Notes: generated by a model not told the origin, from the letters alone. DNA of 35,990 bases from Bartonella vinsonii subsp. berkhoffii ATCC 51672 (GCF_902825225.1 NZ_CADEAK010000013.1:1-35990), one strand, 5' to 3'; positions 18,533 to 26,768 are shown, numbered from the stretch's first letter. Numbers and translations are program-made.

Positions 18533-18640
18533 CGCATGCCTATAATGGAGGATATATGCGTTAACGCATGCCTGTGATGAAGGAGTGTGTGGTAGCGTGT
18601 GCCTATAATGAAGAACAGGCGGTAACACATACTTTAATGC
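18521..18640. repeat. Palindrome over a stop codon and its decaying copies
   Basis: GGCATGCGTTAACGCATGCC (18521-18540) is a perfect 20-bp palindrome with the TAA stop of the structural gene at its centre. A second copy of the inner 14 bases lies at 18556-18569, 32 bases downstream, followed by TGATGAAGGAG in place of TATAATGGAGG. Weaker copies (GCGTGTGCCTATAATGAAG near 18595) follow. Confidence 0.85.
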
Positions 18641-18660
18641 ATGCTAAAAGAGCATGTGGG

Positions 18661-18703
18661 GAGGCATCTGTCGTGAAAAAGCCTGCTTGTGAGATGCCTC
18701 TTT
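18661..18703 (+). terminator. Possible terminator hairpin
   Basis: GAGGCATCT (18661-18669) and AGATGCCTC (18692-18700) form a perfect 9-bp stem with a 22-base loop, followed by only three T. The rest of 18641-18911 has no gene; a run of nine G sits at 18855-18863. Confidence 0.45.
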
Positions 18704-18911
18704 CAAGAAAAAATATGGGTGTGCGCCATAAATATCATGGGTCATAGGGTTTATGTGTCATAGGCATTTGGCGAACTTCTCACTTAAAAAGTAACACGAT
18801 AAGCATGTGGTGTGTACCAAAATTTCTTCTGTCATTGATCTGTCATTGGTCATTGGGGGGGGGCACTAGAGGATCATTAGGGGGAGGCTTAAGAGAAGGG
18901 GAGGAAAAATT

Positions 18912-19370
18912 ATGACAGGTCAACAGGGTGGGCGAAATCTTTATTCTGCTCATCTCACAGAGCAATGGTCATGGGAAAAAATAGCGCCTTATCAAGAGGC
19001 ACTCAATGCTGCTCTCAATAAATATGCGCAACGCTTTCCCGATGATGTCTGTTTGGCAACAATTGCTGAGGAACTCGCTACAGGGCAAGCACAATTATGG
19101 CTTGTCTTAAAAAATAAAACCCAATTTAGTGCCTTCGCTATCACTAAAATTGAAAAAACCCAAAGGGGCAAAAAACGCGTCGTCCTTTCAGATCTTGCCG
19201 GAGAGGGAGGGCTGGAATTGGTGCCATTGATTGCGAAGGTCGAACAATGGGCGCGCTCAATCCATGCGGGGGAATTGCATCTGTTGGGAAGAATTGGATG
19301 GGCGAAAATGCTCGCACGTCAAGGATATTCTCGTAACCTTATTCATTATAGAAAGGCTTTGGTCCCATGA
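18912..19370 (+). CDS. GNAT-like phage protein of unknown role
   Basis: A 152-residue protein encoded in the tail part of the block, with GAGGA directly before its ATG. The order of segments, an N-terminal helix (WEKIAPYQEALNAALNKY), a central strand pair (QAQLWLVLKNKTQFSAFAITKIE), then KKRVVLSDLAGEGG and a late IHAGELHLLGRIGWAKMLARQGY, resembles the acetyltransferase-like fold proteins found in virion clusters of short-tailed phages. A clear acetyl-CoA binding loop is not obvious, so enzymatic activity is doubtful. Its stop overlaps the next start as ATGA, suggesting coupled translation. Confidence 0.55.
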   Translation: MTGQQGGRNLYSAHLTEQWSWEKIAPYQEALNAALNKYAQRFPDDVCLATIAEELATGQAQLWLVLKNKTQFSAFAITKIEKTQRGKKRVVLSDLAGEGGLELVPLIAKVEQWARSIHAGELHLLGRIGWAKMLARQGYSRNLIHYRKALVP

Positions 19371-20491
19371 GAAAAAAAACAACACCTCAAGTGCAAACAA
19401 CAACACAAACAAATGCACCACCCGCTTGGGTAGCAGAGATCTTTAAAAAAGCCAGTGCGCAAGCACTCGATCTTTATAATAAAGGTATCGGAGGCAATGT
19501 TTATCAAGGGGAGCGTACCGCTGGGCTTAGCGATATGACAAAAAATGCTCTCACTGGTTTGGAGGGCGCTGCGCGCCAATATAACAATCCTGCTTTGACA
19601 CAATGGTTTAATGCACCAACGCAAAGCGCTACAAATCTTCTCAATATGGCAAAGGGAGACTGGATTGGAGGCAACAGTAAATTTAATGCTGCCTTGCAAA
19701 ATGCTTTGAGCAAAACCTCTGATGCTATTAATCAATCGATGTCTGGAGCGGGGCGCTATGGTTCTGGGGCACATACCGGAGTGCTCGCTGATGAACTCGG
19801 TGCCTTGGCTACAAATGTTACTGCGCAACAGTATAATCAAGATGTCAACAATATGATGAATGCCAATCAGATGATCGATCGCTCTTTGCGTGACCAAGTG
19901 GATGCTGCTAACAGCTACTATCAAGGGCAAAGCAATGCACAAGCGAATGCTTTGAAGGGCGGGATGGTCCAAGATTTGAACCGTCAAAATGCTTTGGATG
20001 CAGAGCGCCAAAAATGGACTGAACAAGACAATCAAGGTTGGAACCGGTTGGCGCAATTGTTGGGTGTGGGGACGCAAGCTGCTGGAAATTACGGAACAAA
20101 ATCAGGAAATTCAATAACTATGCCTTCCGTTACAAAAGATCCCTTACGCGATGCTCAGCAAGTGCTGGGGCTTGTGGGCGGAATCTTAGGGCTTTGTGAT
20201 GTGAGAGCTAAAGAAAATATCACCCCCGTGGGTGAGAAAAATGGCTATCCGCTTTATCTCTTTAATTATAAAGGAAATCCGCAACGCTATCGGGGTGTTC
20301 TTGCCCAAGATGTGCTGCGTTTGAACCCCGATGCTGTTTTTATCAATGCAAAGACAAAATTCTTGCATGTCGACTATCATAAACTTGGCTTTCAAATGGA
20401 AAAAATACCAACGCCTAAAAAGAAAATGACGGCTTTTTTTTCTTCGCTTTTTGCCCGTATGCGTTTTTTGCAAAAAGGATATGTTCTATGA
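19367..20491 (+). CDS. Tail protein with C-terminal S74-type intramolecular chaperone
   Basis: A 374-residue protein. Residues 1-230 are Gln/Asn/Ala rich and helical (NAPPAWVAEIFKKASAQAL at the start), typical of tail or injection proteins. From residue 277 the sequence CDVRAKENITPVG, then PLYLFNYKGNPQRYRGVLAQDVLRLNPDAV, is a good match to the S74 chaperone domain that trimerises tail fibres and spikes and then cuts itself off. The usual first residue of that motif is a serine; here it is Cys277. A basic tail (PTPKKK) follows. The gene overlaps both neighbours by ATGA. Confidence 0.75.
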   Translation: MRKKTTPQVQTTTQTNAPPAWVAEIFKKASAQALDLYNKGIGGNVYQGERTAGLSDMTKNALTGLEGAARQYNNPALTQWFNAPTQSATNLLNMAKGDWIGGNSKFNAALQNALSKTSDAINQSMSGAGRYGSGAHTGVLADELGALATNVTAQQYNQDVNNMMNANQMIDRSLRDQVDAANSYYQGQSNAQANALKGGMVQDLNRQNALDAERQKWTEQDNQGWNRLAQLLGVGTQAAGNYGTKSGNSITMPSVTKDPLRDAQQVLGLVGGILGLCDVRAKENITPVGEKNGYPLYLFNYKGNPQRYRGVLAQDVLRLNPDAVFINAKTKFLHVDYHKLGFQMEKIPTPKKKMTAFFSSLFARMRFLQKGYVL

Positions 20492-21264
20492 GTTCGATTT
20501 ATGATTGGTCATTGTTAGCATTGGAAAATGCTTCCGCCGATGAAGATATAAACTGGGCAGAAGGACAACCTCCAAGTTCAGTCAATGATAGTGCCCGCGC
20601 TATGATGCAACGTATCAAAGAATATCTCTTTGATAATGGAGGAGGGATTGAAACGGAATTTAATGTCGATGAGTATAATAAAAGGACCTCTCTTCGTTTG
20701 ACCACGAAATCTCTTTTTGAGTCTTATATGAATGGGATTGTTGTGCGCTTTAAAGCACAAGGGGTCAACAAAGGAACCACAAATGTTGGATTAAACAAAT
20801 TACCCGCGCGACCCGTTTATCAGATAACCTCAGAGGGTATCGTGCCTTTAAAGGGGGGAGAGATCCAAAGGGGAGGGCTTTATGAGCTGGTCTATACCTG
20901 TGATATTGCTGGAAAAAATGCCGATGGTTGGTTTTTAACAAATCCTACCATAAAAATCCCTGAAATTTCTCCATCTCTCCTTCATTCTCAAAGTTTGCCG
21001 ACAGGTTTTATTGGCTCTTTTGCTACGAGCGATGTCCCTGAAGGTTGGCTTTTATGTAATGGTAAAGAATATTCACGAGAGAAATATCCAGATCTCTTTG
21101 ATGCACTTGGTGATGGGGTTATATGGGGAATGGGAGATGGGAAGACAACATTCAATGTCCCCGATTTGCAAGATTCCCCTGATTCCAGTTTACACCCAAA
21201 ACCGCCGAAAGTTAAGCTTCTTATGCCTCAAGTTGCTGCAATTTATTATGCTGTGAAAACATGA
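20488..21264 (+). CDS. Tail fibre protein with tail-collar domain
   Basis: A 258-residue protein likely to form the receptor-contacting fibre. The N-terminus (IYDWSLLALENASADEDINWAEGQPPSSVNDSAR) is the attachment region seen in many alphaproteobacterial fibre proteins. The middle is beta-rich. From about residue 172 the sequence PTGFIGSFATSDVPEGWLLCNGKEYSREKYPDLF, then TTFNVPDLQ, is a standard phage collar domain. It overlaps the upstream chaperone-domain protein by ATGA, so the two are probably made together. Confidence 0.85.
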   Translation: MSSIYDWSLLALENASADEDINWAEGQPPSSVNDSARAMMQRIKEYLFDNGGGIETEFNVDEYNKRTSLRLTTKSLFESYMNGIVVRFKAQGVNKGTTNVGLNKLPARPVYQITSEGIVPLKGGEIQRGGLYELVYTCDIAGKNADGWFLTNPTIKIPEISPSLLHSQSLPTGFIGSFATSDVPEGWLLCNGKEYSREKYPDLFDALGDGVIWGMGDGKTTFNVPDLQDSPDSSLHPKPPKVKLLMPQVAAIYYAVKT

Positions 21265-21515
21265 AAACGCACTCTATTTTGCATAGCTTTTTAAAAATAC
21301 TCCAAGCGTTGTTTCATCAAATGCTTTAAGATACCGCCTGTGTTGTTAGAACAACTTCCCTAGAAAATCGTTCATTGTTTTCTCTCTTATCGTCAATAAG
21401 AAGACATTTTAAAAACCTACCGATATGCCTGTGGCATAAAACCTGCCGGTATCAGTGCATCCAAATGCGCTGCTAGCATGCATCATTTATTCTGTAACCA
21501 ATATGAGGGCATATA

Positions 21516-21920
21516 ATGGCACTCTTTCCTTTTTCTATCTCTGACATTGATGATCCTGAACATATTCGCGTGGTTCTTTATGCCAGTGGACGAATGGGGC
21601 ATGCTCCTTTGAATGCATTGTTGAAACAAAACTATCAAGACATTGAGCACTTTGACAAAAAACAAAGCAAAAATATCACGCAATTGTCGCAGCGCATTGA
21701 TGCTTTAGAACAACAATTGAAAATAATGATGGGAGATCTTGAGAATCTCAACAAAAACACCAAACAAAGTGGTGAAAAGAGTGACATCAAGCATGAAGAT
21801 CTCAAAATAGAGAGCGTTGGACATATGGAAAGCCATCATGCCGGTTTATCTGTAGGTTTTGCTGCTCAGAAGTCCATCGAGTCTGATTTTATAGTGTCTG
21901 GAAAAGATATTAAGTTCTAA
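21516..21920 (+). CDS. Small coiled-coil protein at the end of the virion block
   Basis: A 134-residue protein that I do not recognise. It begins with a short hydrophobic and acidic head (MALFPFSISDIDDPEHIRVVLYASG). A predicted coiled coil follows at about residues 45-80 (NITQLSQRIDALEQQLKIM), then a polar Lys/Asp/His-rich tail. GAGGG lies eight bases before the ATG. It is the last gene of the co-directional block. A minor structural or assembly protein is possible. Confidence 0.6.
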   Translation: MALFPFSISDIDDPEHIRVVLYASGRMGHAPLNALLKQNYQDIEHFDKKQSKNITQLSQRIDALEQQLKIMMGDLENLNKNTKQSGEKSDIKHEDLKIESVGHMESHHAGLSVGFAAQKSIESDFIVSGKDIKF

Positions 21921-22564
21921 AAATACGATTTTTTAAAAGAGCTTGCGCTTACCAGTGAGAAGGGTTTCATTGGTAAATTTCATAAGATTGCATGAATGTG
22001 TGCGTCACCGGTTATGGTTACTAGTGCATAAGGGAAACCTCTTTTGTGGAGGTAAAAAATGGTAATATTTTAAAAAGGGATGAACGAAAAGCAAAGCGGA
22101 AACCCTTCGTTGAAGAGATTTGGTACAATTTGAGAAAAGGATGGAACAGATGTATGAGGGAGCTTTCATTAATAAGCAGTTCGGCGTTGTTGTATCTTTT
22201 GTCATAATCTGGGGACAGAAGTCTTTTGCGATTTGTTTGTGGGGCGTTGACCTTTATTATAGCGTTTTATTCTCAGGGCTCGTAAAATAGAGTGTTCTTG
22301 AGGATGGTGATGTAAGGCATTTTTATAGATAGGGAAAGACAGTATCATTTCTGTTTTCTTTTGTGTAAATGCACGATAAATATGTCAATTTGTAACGAAA
22401 TATGTGGGGTTGTAACGGAAGATGTGGGGCAGGAGTTGCTTGGTGCGCTAAAGTGTTTGATATAAAATGGAGCATTTGGTGCTGTAATATACTTTTAGAC
22501 ATTGATGCTTCTCTCACTTTTGCTATAAAAAGCTTATTTTGAGACGCTAAAGGATAGAGTCTTT
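21921..22564. other. Intergenic region after the virion block
   Basis: About 640 bases with one possible very small gene (22150-22290, listed separately) and no clear terminator for the virion block. An ACCTC/GAGGT hairpin lies near 22030-22050. No integrase, attachment repeat or lysis gene is visible. Confidence 0.5.
22150..22290 (+). CDS. Possible 46-residue membrane peptide
   Basis: ATG at 22150 follows AAGGA by eight bases (another ATG at 22141 is in frame). The frame codes a peptide with a hydrophobic stretch GVVVSFVIIWG and a second, weaker one (LYYSVLFSGLV). It could be a holin-like or otherwise membrane-active peptide, but it is short, without recognised relatives, and may be spurious. 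Confidence 0.25.
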   Translation: MYEGAFINKQFGVVVSFVIIWGQKSFAICLWGVDLYYSVLFSGLVK

Positions 22565-23008
22565 ATGGAAAAAAGAATCCGCGCGCGGCAAAATGCTTAT
22601 TTCAAAAAATTATGTCGCAAGACTATGTTGGTTTGTCTGTTCCTTTTTTGTGTTTTGGCGTTGTGTTTTGGCGTTGTAAAAATGATTGGCTCTTTTTCTT
22701 CTCAAAAACAATTCATACAACAAGCCCCTGTTGCCTTGACTATTCCGGTCTTTGATCTGCGCGTCTATTGCAAGGAAATTTCTGCCTCAGGGATGCCCGA
22801 TATAAAGAAGGAAATATATCAGCGTTGTGTTCATTTGGAAAGCGAAGCCTATTTTACTATTCGTGAAATGTGGGATACGCTTTCTGATACTGCAAAGAAA
22901 CAATGTGTGAAAATAGTACGGCCGGGAGATGGAAATTATTTTCTCCTACGGGATTGCCTTCTCAACGAAAAAGAGCGTGAAAAAAGTAAAGTGCGTAATC
23001 ACTTTTAA
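22565..23008 (+). CDS. Membrane-anchored cysteine-containing protein, function unknown
   Basis: A 147-residue protein with a basic start (MEKRIRARQNAYFKKLCRK), one membrane segment at about 23-46 and a periplasmic domain of about 95 residues. The periplasmic part holds cysteines in a repeated pattern (CKEISASGMPDIKKEIYQRC, then C after AKKQ and C in LLRDC), with an acidic YFTIREMWDTL helix. This resembles the small alphaproteobacterial proteins having C...C..E..A..........C.......GGSY..L..C arrangements, whose role I do not know. Disulfide formation by the DsbB system encoded earlier is possible. It lies between the virion block and DUF4167 with no operon partners. Confidence 0.7.
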   Translation: MEKRIRARQNAYFKKLCRKTMLVCLFLFCVLALCFGVVKMIGSFSSQKQFIQQAPVALTIPVFDLRVYCKEISASGMPDIKKEIYQRCVHLESEAYFTIREMWDTLSDTAKKQCVKIVRPGDGNYFLLRDCLLNEKEREKSKVRNHF

Positions 23009-23404
23009 GTTTTGACAAGAAAATTTAATATCCCGCGCAATGGATGAAAAATACAAAAGTTTAACTTTGAAACTATAGCCTATTTTGTAAGGGTTATGCC
23101 ATTTTACAAGAATATTTCATGAGTAAGAGCAGAAAATGACGATGAAAGTCTGATGAAAGTTTCTTCTTCAAGCATTTGACGATATTTCAAAGTTTACAAA
23201 AATAAAGACACACTCTGAGTGTTGTTTGTTGTCTTTAGAGGTGTCGCCTGAAAGAGAAAAGAAAGGCAAAAAACACTCCTTTTTCTTGAGGTGCAAAAAG
23301 CAGAAAAATCATTCATTTTTTATGATAGAGTATGTACATGCTGCACTTGAAGAATGTTATCAAGATAAAGCATAAAAATGTCGTATCATTATTGTTAAAT
23401 AAGA

Positions 23405-23451
23405 CTCTTCTAACATGGGTTATAATGCGTGTTAGTGAGAAGAGCTTTTTT
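23405..23451 (+). terminator. Strong intrinsic terminator without an obvious upstream gene
   Basis: CTCTTCTAACA (23405-23415) pairs with TGTTAG and AGAAGAG (23430-23444, with a two-base bulge), followed by CTTTTTTATATTTTTT. The nearest upstream gene ends 400 bases before. Confidence 0.8.
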
Positions 23452-23503
23452 ATATTTTTTGCATTTCTCTGTGGTAAAATCCATCATTTTTTCCTTTGTC
23501 ACC

Positions 23504-23556
23504 GCTCCATGGCTTTCCGGTAGCTTTCCTTTGTAGCTACCGGAAATGGAGCTTTT
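23504..23556 (+). terminator. Second strong hairpin terminator
   Basis: TTTCCGGTAGCT (23514-23525) pairs with AGCTACCGGAAA (23535-23546), and outside it GCTCCA (23504-23509) pairs with TGGAGC (23547-23552) around a four-base bulge. Four T residues follow. It lies 53 bases after the previous terminator. Confidence 0.8.
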
Positions 23557-24438
23557 AGAGAGACTTTTGGCATGCGGATTATTTGAGGCTTTCTGCTCAA
23601 AAGCTATTGAACTTCTCACTCTTAAAAGGAGGTTCCTTTTCTATAATCCGTTGTGATGGGTTTGATGTCGTCAGTAAAGACATCACTTGTAGGGTGGTAG
23701 GAGTTTGCCTTGTTGGCAATAAAAGCCCTATATCTGACAATTTTTAAATAAAATGCTGTTGGGCAATCGGCTCGCTTTGATAAGAAGAGGGTGCTGTTGA
23801 TTATCAAGGGGTTTGAAGTGTGCTTCCTGTTCAACACTTTATAAAAAATGAGAGATTTGTGAAGAGAGAGTGGATTATCATTCATAAAGGTCTTGCTTTA
23901 ATGCAAAAGAAAGACTATATTCAATGGGTGAATACGTTCATGCAATGGCTCGTGGGGGTGTGAGTGCTTGTGAGTTAAGTGCAATGTGGGGCAGGGAATA
24001 TCGGCGTTTTTAGAATCAATCGGTCATTTTAAAGCGAAAAAAGAGTTTCTCTTTATTCTCCGATGAAATTTATTCTTTTGCCAGAGGTATTGCGTGCATG
24101 TTCTTTTTTGTTTTTCCACAAGATGGTTATTTTTTTAGTAAAATATGGTCTATTTTAAAAAAAATACTTGGCATTTTAACACTTGGCATTTTATATGGAC
24201 ATCACTGGGTTTTTGCTGGTTAACAGAGAAATAGGGAATTTTAAATTTACGGTTTCCCTGCTGTTTTTGTCATTTTCAAAAAATATATGTTTTTATCAAA
24301 TATCAGTAGGTATCATTTAAGTAAAATAAAACACGGATGGTCTGATAACCGTATTTTAAAGATGACCAGCATTATCGGAAAATAATGCAATGAAAAAGAG
24401 TCAATTAAGACACACATACTCCAAAAAAAGGGATAAAG
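23557..24438. other. Intergenic region upstream of DUF4167 gene
   Basis: No supported gene in about 880 bases. The repeat ACTTGGCATTTTA occurs twice near 24168 and 24180. The right part, very AT-rich, should contain the DUF4167 promoter. Weak reading frames on the minus strand have no recognisable features. Confidence 0.5.
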
Positions 24439-25224
24439 ATGAGGCCACAACAAAATAGACGGGTACGCGGTCGTAATAATAACAATAATGGTAATAGCAA
24501 TAATAATAATAACAATCGTCGCGGACCTAACCCGTTGTCTCGGAATTATGAAAGTAGCGGTCCAGATGTTAAGATTCGCGGAAATGCGCAGCAAATTGCT
24601 GACAAATACATAAGTCTTGCGCGTGATGCTCAGGGAGCTGGTGATCGTGTTATGTCAGAGAATTATCTCCAACATGCGGAGCATTACTTGCGTATTATTC
24701 TCGCAGCGGTTGGCCAAAATTCCCAATCTGCCAGACGTGATGAGAGCCGTGATGAAAATAATGAGCAAGAATACGGTGAAATAAACACTGAGGGTGAGAG
24801 AAAAGACACTGTCAGTTGCGATACGGATGCCTTCCAAACAACAGATATGTCACAAATACGGGCGCAAGAAAATGGTTGTGGTCAACAACACACGAGGGCA
24901 CAAAATGGATGCGCGCAGGGAGATACCTTAGAGGCGCCTGCTTTGTTAGATGAAGAAAGTGATCAAGAGCAATGCGTTGCTGAAGAAAGTATTGAGCCCG
25001 TCAAAAAAAACCGTCGCTCTTCACGTCGACGCACCGTGCGCTCGCAAGAAAAAGCCTCCCTTGAGCTTCCAGGTTTTGAAATTTCAAAGACAGCATTAGA
25101 AACTTCTCAAAACGGTGATGCGTCGACAGAAAAAACTACTTCTTTTCCTGTCTTGGGTGAGGAGATACAGAAAAAACCGCGTCGGCGTCGGGTAGCAACG
25201 TCTTCAGTAGAGGAAAATGTTTAA
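24439..25224 (+). CDS. DUF4167 domain protein
   Basis: A 261-residue protein of unknown function found widely in Alphaproteobacteria. The N-terminus is basic and Arg/Asn rich with runs of asparagine (residues 13-26), followed by the conserved RGNAQQIADKYISLARDAQGAGDRVMSENYLQHAEHYLRII segment (about 49-91). The remaining 170 residues are acidic and low in complexity, ending with the basic stretch KKPRRRRV. The combination suggests an RNA- or DNA-binding role, but this is inference. AAGGGATAAAG precedes the ATG. In relatives this gene usually lies near clpB and prmC, which suggests the 16-kb block between clpB and here is an insertion. Confidence 0.9.
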   Translation: MRPQQNRRVRGRNNNNNGNSNNNNNNRRGPNPLSRNYESSGPDVKIRGNAQQIADKYISLARDAQGAGDRVMSENYLQHAEHYLRIILAAVGQNSQSARRDESRDENNEQEYGEINTEGERKDTVSCDTDAFQTTDMSQIRAQENGCGQQHTRAQNGCAQGDTLEAPALLDEESDQEQCVAEESIEPVKKNRRSSRRRTVRSQEKASLELPGFEISKTALETSQNGDASTEKTTSFPVLGEEIQKKPRRRRVATSSVEENV

Positions 25225-25284
25225 CATCTAAAGCAGCATGATGAAAGCGCGCTTATGGGTGTGTTGTCGGCTTGATGATGTTGG

Positions 25285-25611
25285 GTTGTATTCCTCTTGA
25301 GAAGAAGCCTGCCTTGCAGCTTCTAGGTTTTGAACTTTCAAAGGGGGATAGAAATTTCGTAAAATGTTGATGCGTTGAGAGAAAAAGTTGCTTTTCTTTT
25401 CTTGTTTAAAGAAACTGAACCATTGAGAGAAATGGAAACTCTTTTCTAAAACCATACTGCTAAAACAGGCTTGGTTCTTATTGATAAGAAGTATTTTTGC
25501 TTCAAAACATTCATTGCAAGTGATGAGGTGTTGCATTTCTTGGTTGAAGAGATGCAGAGGAAACCACGTCGATGTCGCGTGGCAATATATTCACCAGAGG
25601 AAAATGTTTAA
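25285..25611 (+). pseudogene. Decayed copy of the DUF4167 3' end, split by a kinase-gene fragment
   Basis: The left part (about 25285-25405) parallels the DUF4167 gene from about 25040: AGCTTCTAGGTTTTGAACTTTCAAAG resembles AGCTTCCAGGTTTTGAAATTTCAAAG, and a GTTGATGCG match follows. The right part (about 25541-25611) parallels its last 70 bases and ends with the same GAGGAAAATGTTTAA. Between them, about 25408-25540 parallels 26960-27090, inside the 3' end of the PAS-HWE kinase gene. Translated on the minus strand it gives KNQACFSSMVLEK against KNQACFGSTVLEK in the kinase. No functional product is expected. Confidence 0.85.
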
Positions 25612-25658
25612 AGCTGAGAGCGATATTTTAAACACTTGTGAGGAGTGTTATTGCTTTA

Positions 25659-26102
25659 TTAATGGGAAAGGGTTGCACTTTCTGTTGTTTCACAGATCAG
25701 TACAGCAATTAGTGCACCGGTATAATAATTATAGACCATGAATTTTGTCTGCCCCTCAGATGTTAAGACTTTCAAGACAATGTTCTGCTCCGAAAGGCTT
25801 TGTGACAAAATCTGTGTTCCTTTCGGTAAGGAAAGTGTGTGGTGAACAGTTTCTTGATTTATCCTGTGAGAGGAAAAAGGAGTTGTTTGTTGGGGCGCTG
25901 AATTTGTTGCTACAATTTTGTAGATCATTCCAAAAAGTACGACAAGAATAAGAATAAGTGTTATTAACATAGAAATAAACATGAAACGCATAAGCTTTTT
26001 TCTTACGCGTTCTACCGCAGGGTCTAAGGGAGGGTAATCTTGAGACAATGCAGATTGCTCTGCGTGATGGTCTTTTGAAGATTGAATGTGTTTATTATCC
26101 AT
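25659..26102 (-). CDS. DUF6476-like membrane protein
   Basis: A 147-residue protein with a polar N-terminus holding the PPLDPAVERVRKKLMRFM segment, one membrane helix at about residues 38-62 (rich in Leu/Ile) and a C-terminal part of about 85 residues with SLPKGTQILSQSLSEQNIVLKV. The short PPLDP...L plus single helix arrangement is that of the DUF6476 family, of unknown function. The reading frame has an ATG at 26120 with no ribosome binding site, and two at 26105 and 26102 after GAGGAG. The last fits best. The downstream sequence is the DUF4167-derived pseudogene on the opposite strand. Confidence 0.7.
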   Translation of the reverse strand: MDNKHIQSSKDHHAEQSALSQDYPPLDPAVERVRKKLMRFMFISMLITLILILVVLFGMIYKIVATNSAPQQTTPFSSHRINQETVHHTLSLPKGTQILSQSLSEQNIVLKVLTSEGQTKFMVYNYYTGALIAVLICETTESATLSH

Positions 26103-26154
26103 CATGCGCTCCTCTTCCATTGATTATTTTGGGGGGTCTGATGGGTTTAGGCTT

Positions 26155-26538
26155 TTAAGGTTTTTTGTGCAAGTGGTTTGTGGAAGAAGGAGGGAGAAGA
26201 GTCCATGATGTTGGTAAAATATCTGCTTCGTGCTCTTCGGACATTTTATCATTCATCGTTTGGCTTTTCAGTAGGGTTTGACTTTTAAGCAGAAAATTGC
26301 CGCGGTTTGTGACAAACCAGATCAATTTTACTTCTTGTTGGTGTAAGTTTGCTTGTATGCTTGTGCATTGGGCAAAAATTTGTTGCCCATAAGAGGTAAT
26401 TTTTTTTGTGGATGGTATCATGGTTTGTTCACATGCTTGAGCGGTTGGGTAAGTTTTAACCATTGTGTTGTTCGAATAACAGCTGTTAAAATCATCCGTA
26501 CATGAAACCAAGAGAAGAAGAAAAACGAGGGTATTCAT
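26155..26538 (-). CDS. Small exported protein, possible lipoprotein
   Basis: A 127-residue protein. Its first residues (MNTLVFLLLLVSC) form a short hydrophobic segment ending in LVSC, which fits a lipobox, although the usual basic residues before it are missing. The next part has the YPTAQACEQTM motif and three more cysteines (at about 20, 36 and 58), suggesting disulfides. The C-terminal half is polar. No known function. It may share a transcript with the DUF6476-like gene downstream (52 bases apart). A 13-bp tandem repeat lies about 90 bases upstream of its start. Confidence 0.6.
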   Translation of the reverse strand: MNTLVFLLLLVSCTDDFNSCYSNNTMVKTYPTAQACEQTMIPSTKKITSYGQQIFAQCTSIQANLHQQEVKLIWFVTNRGNFLLKSQTLLKSQTMNDKMSEEHEADILPTSWTLLPPSSTNHLHKKP

Positions 26539-26628
26539 AAAATATTTTCCAAATGAGAGGTTGACAGTATAAAATCTGATATGTCAACCTAGGGGCGCTT
26601 TCTGTGAAGAAACGTTTTGAAGGGTTTT

Positions 26629-26768
26629 AGGTTCCGGCATGAGGTTCCGGCATGAGGTTCCGGCATGAGGTTCCGGCATGAGGTTCCGGCATGAGGTTCC
26701 GGCATGAGGTTCCGGCATGAGGTTCCGGCATGAGGTTCCGGCATGAGGTTCCGGCATGAGGTTCCGGA
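26629..26768. repeat. 13-bp tandem repeat, 11 copies
   Basis: The unit GAGGTTCCGGCAT recurs without visible change at 13-base steps; AGGTTCCGG cores begin at 26629 and every 13 bases up to 26759. Perfect identity among copies suggests recent expansion. The array lies between the stop of the PAS-HWE kinase gene and the start of the small exported protein gene, both on the minus strand. Confidence 0.97.

Noticed and set aside
8132-24438. Ordinary temperate prophage
   Set aside because: No integrase, attachment repeats, replication or lysis genes could be found, so a gene transfer agent or remnant is more likely.
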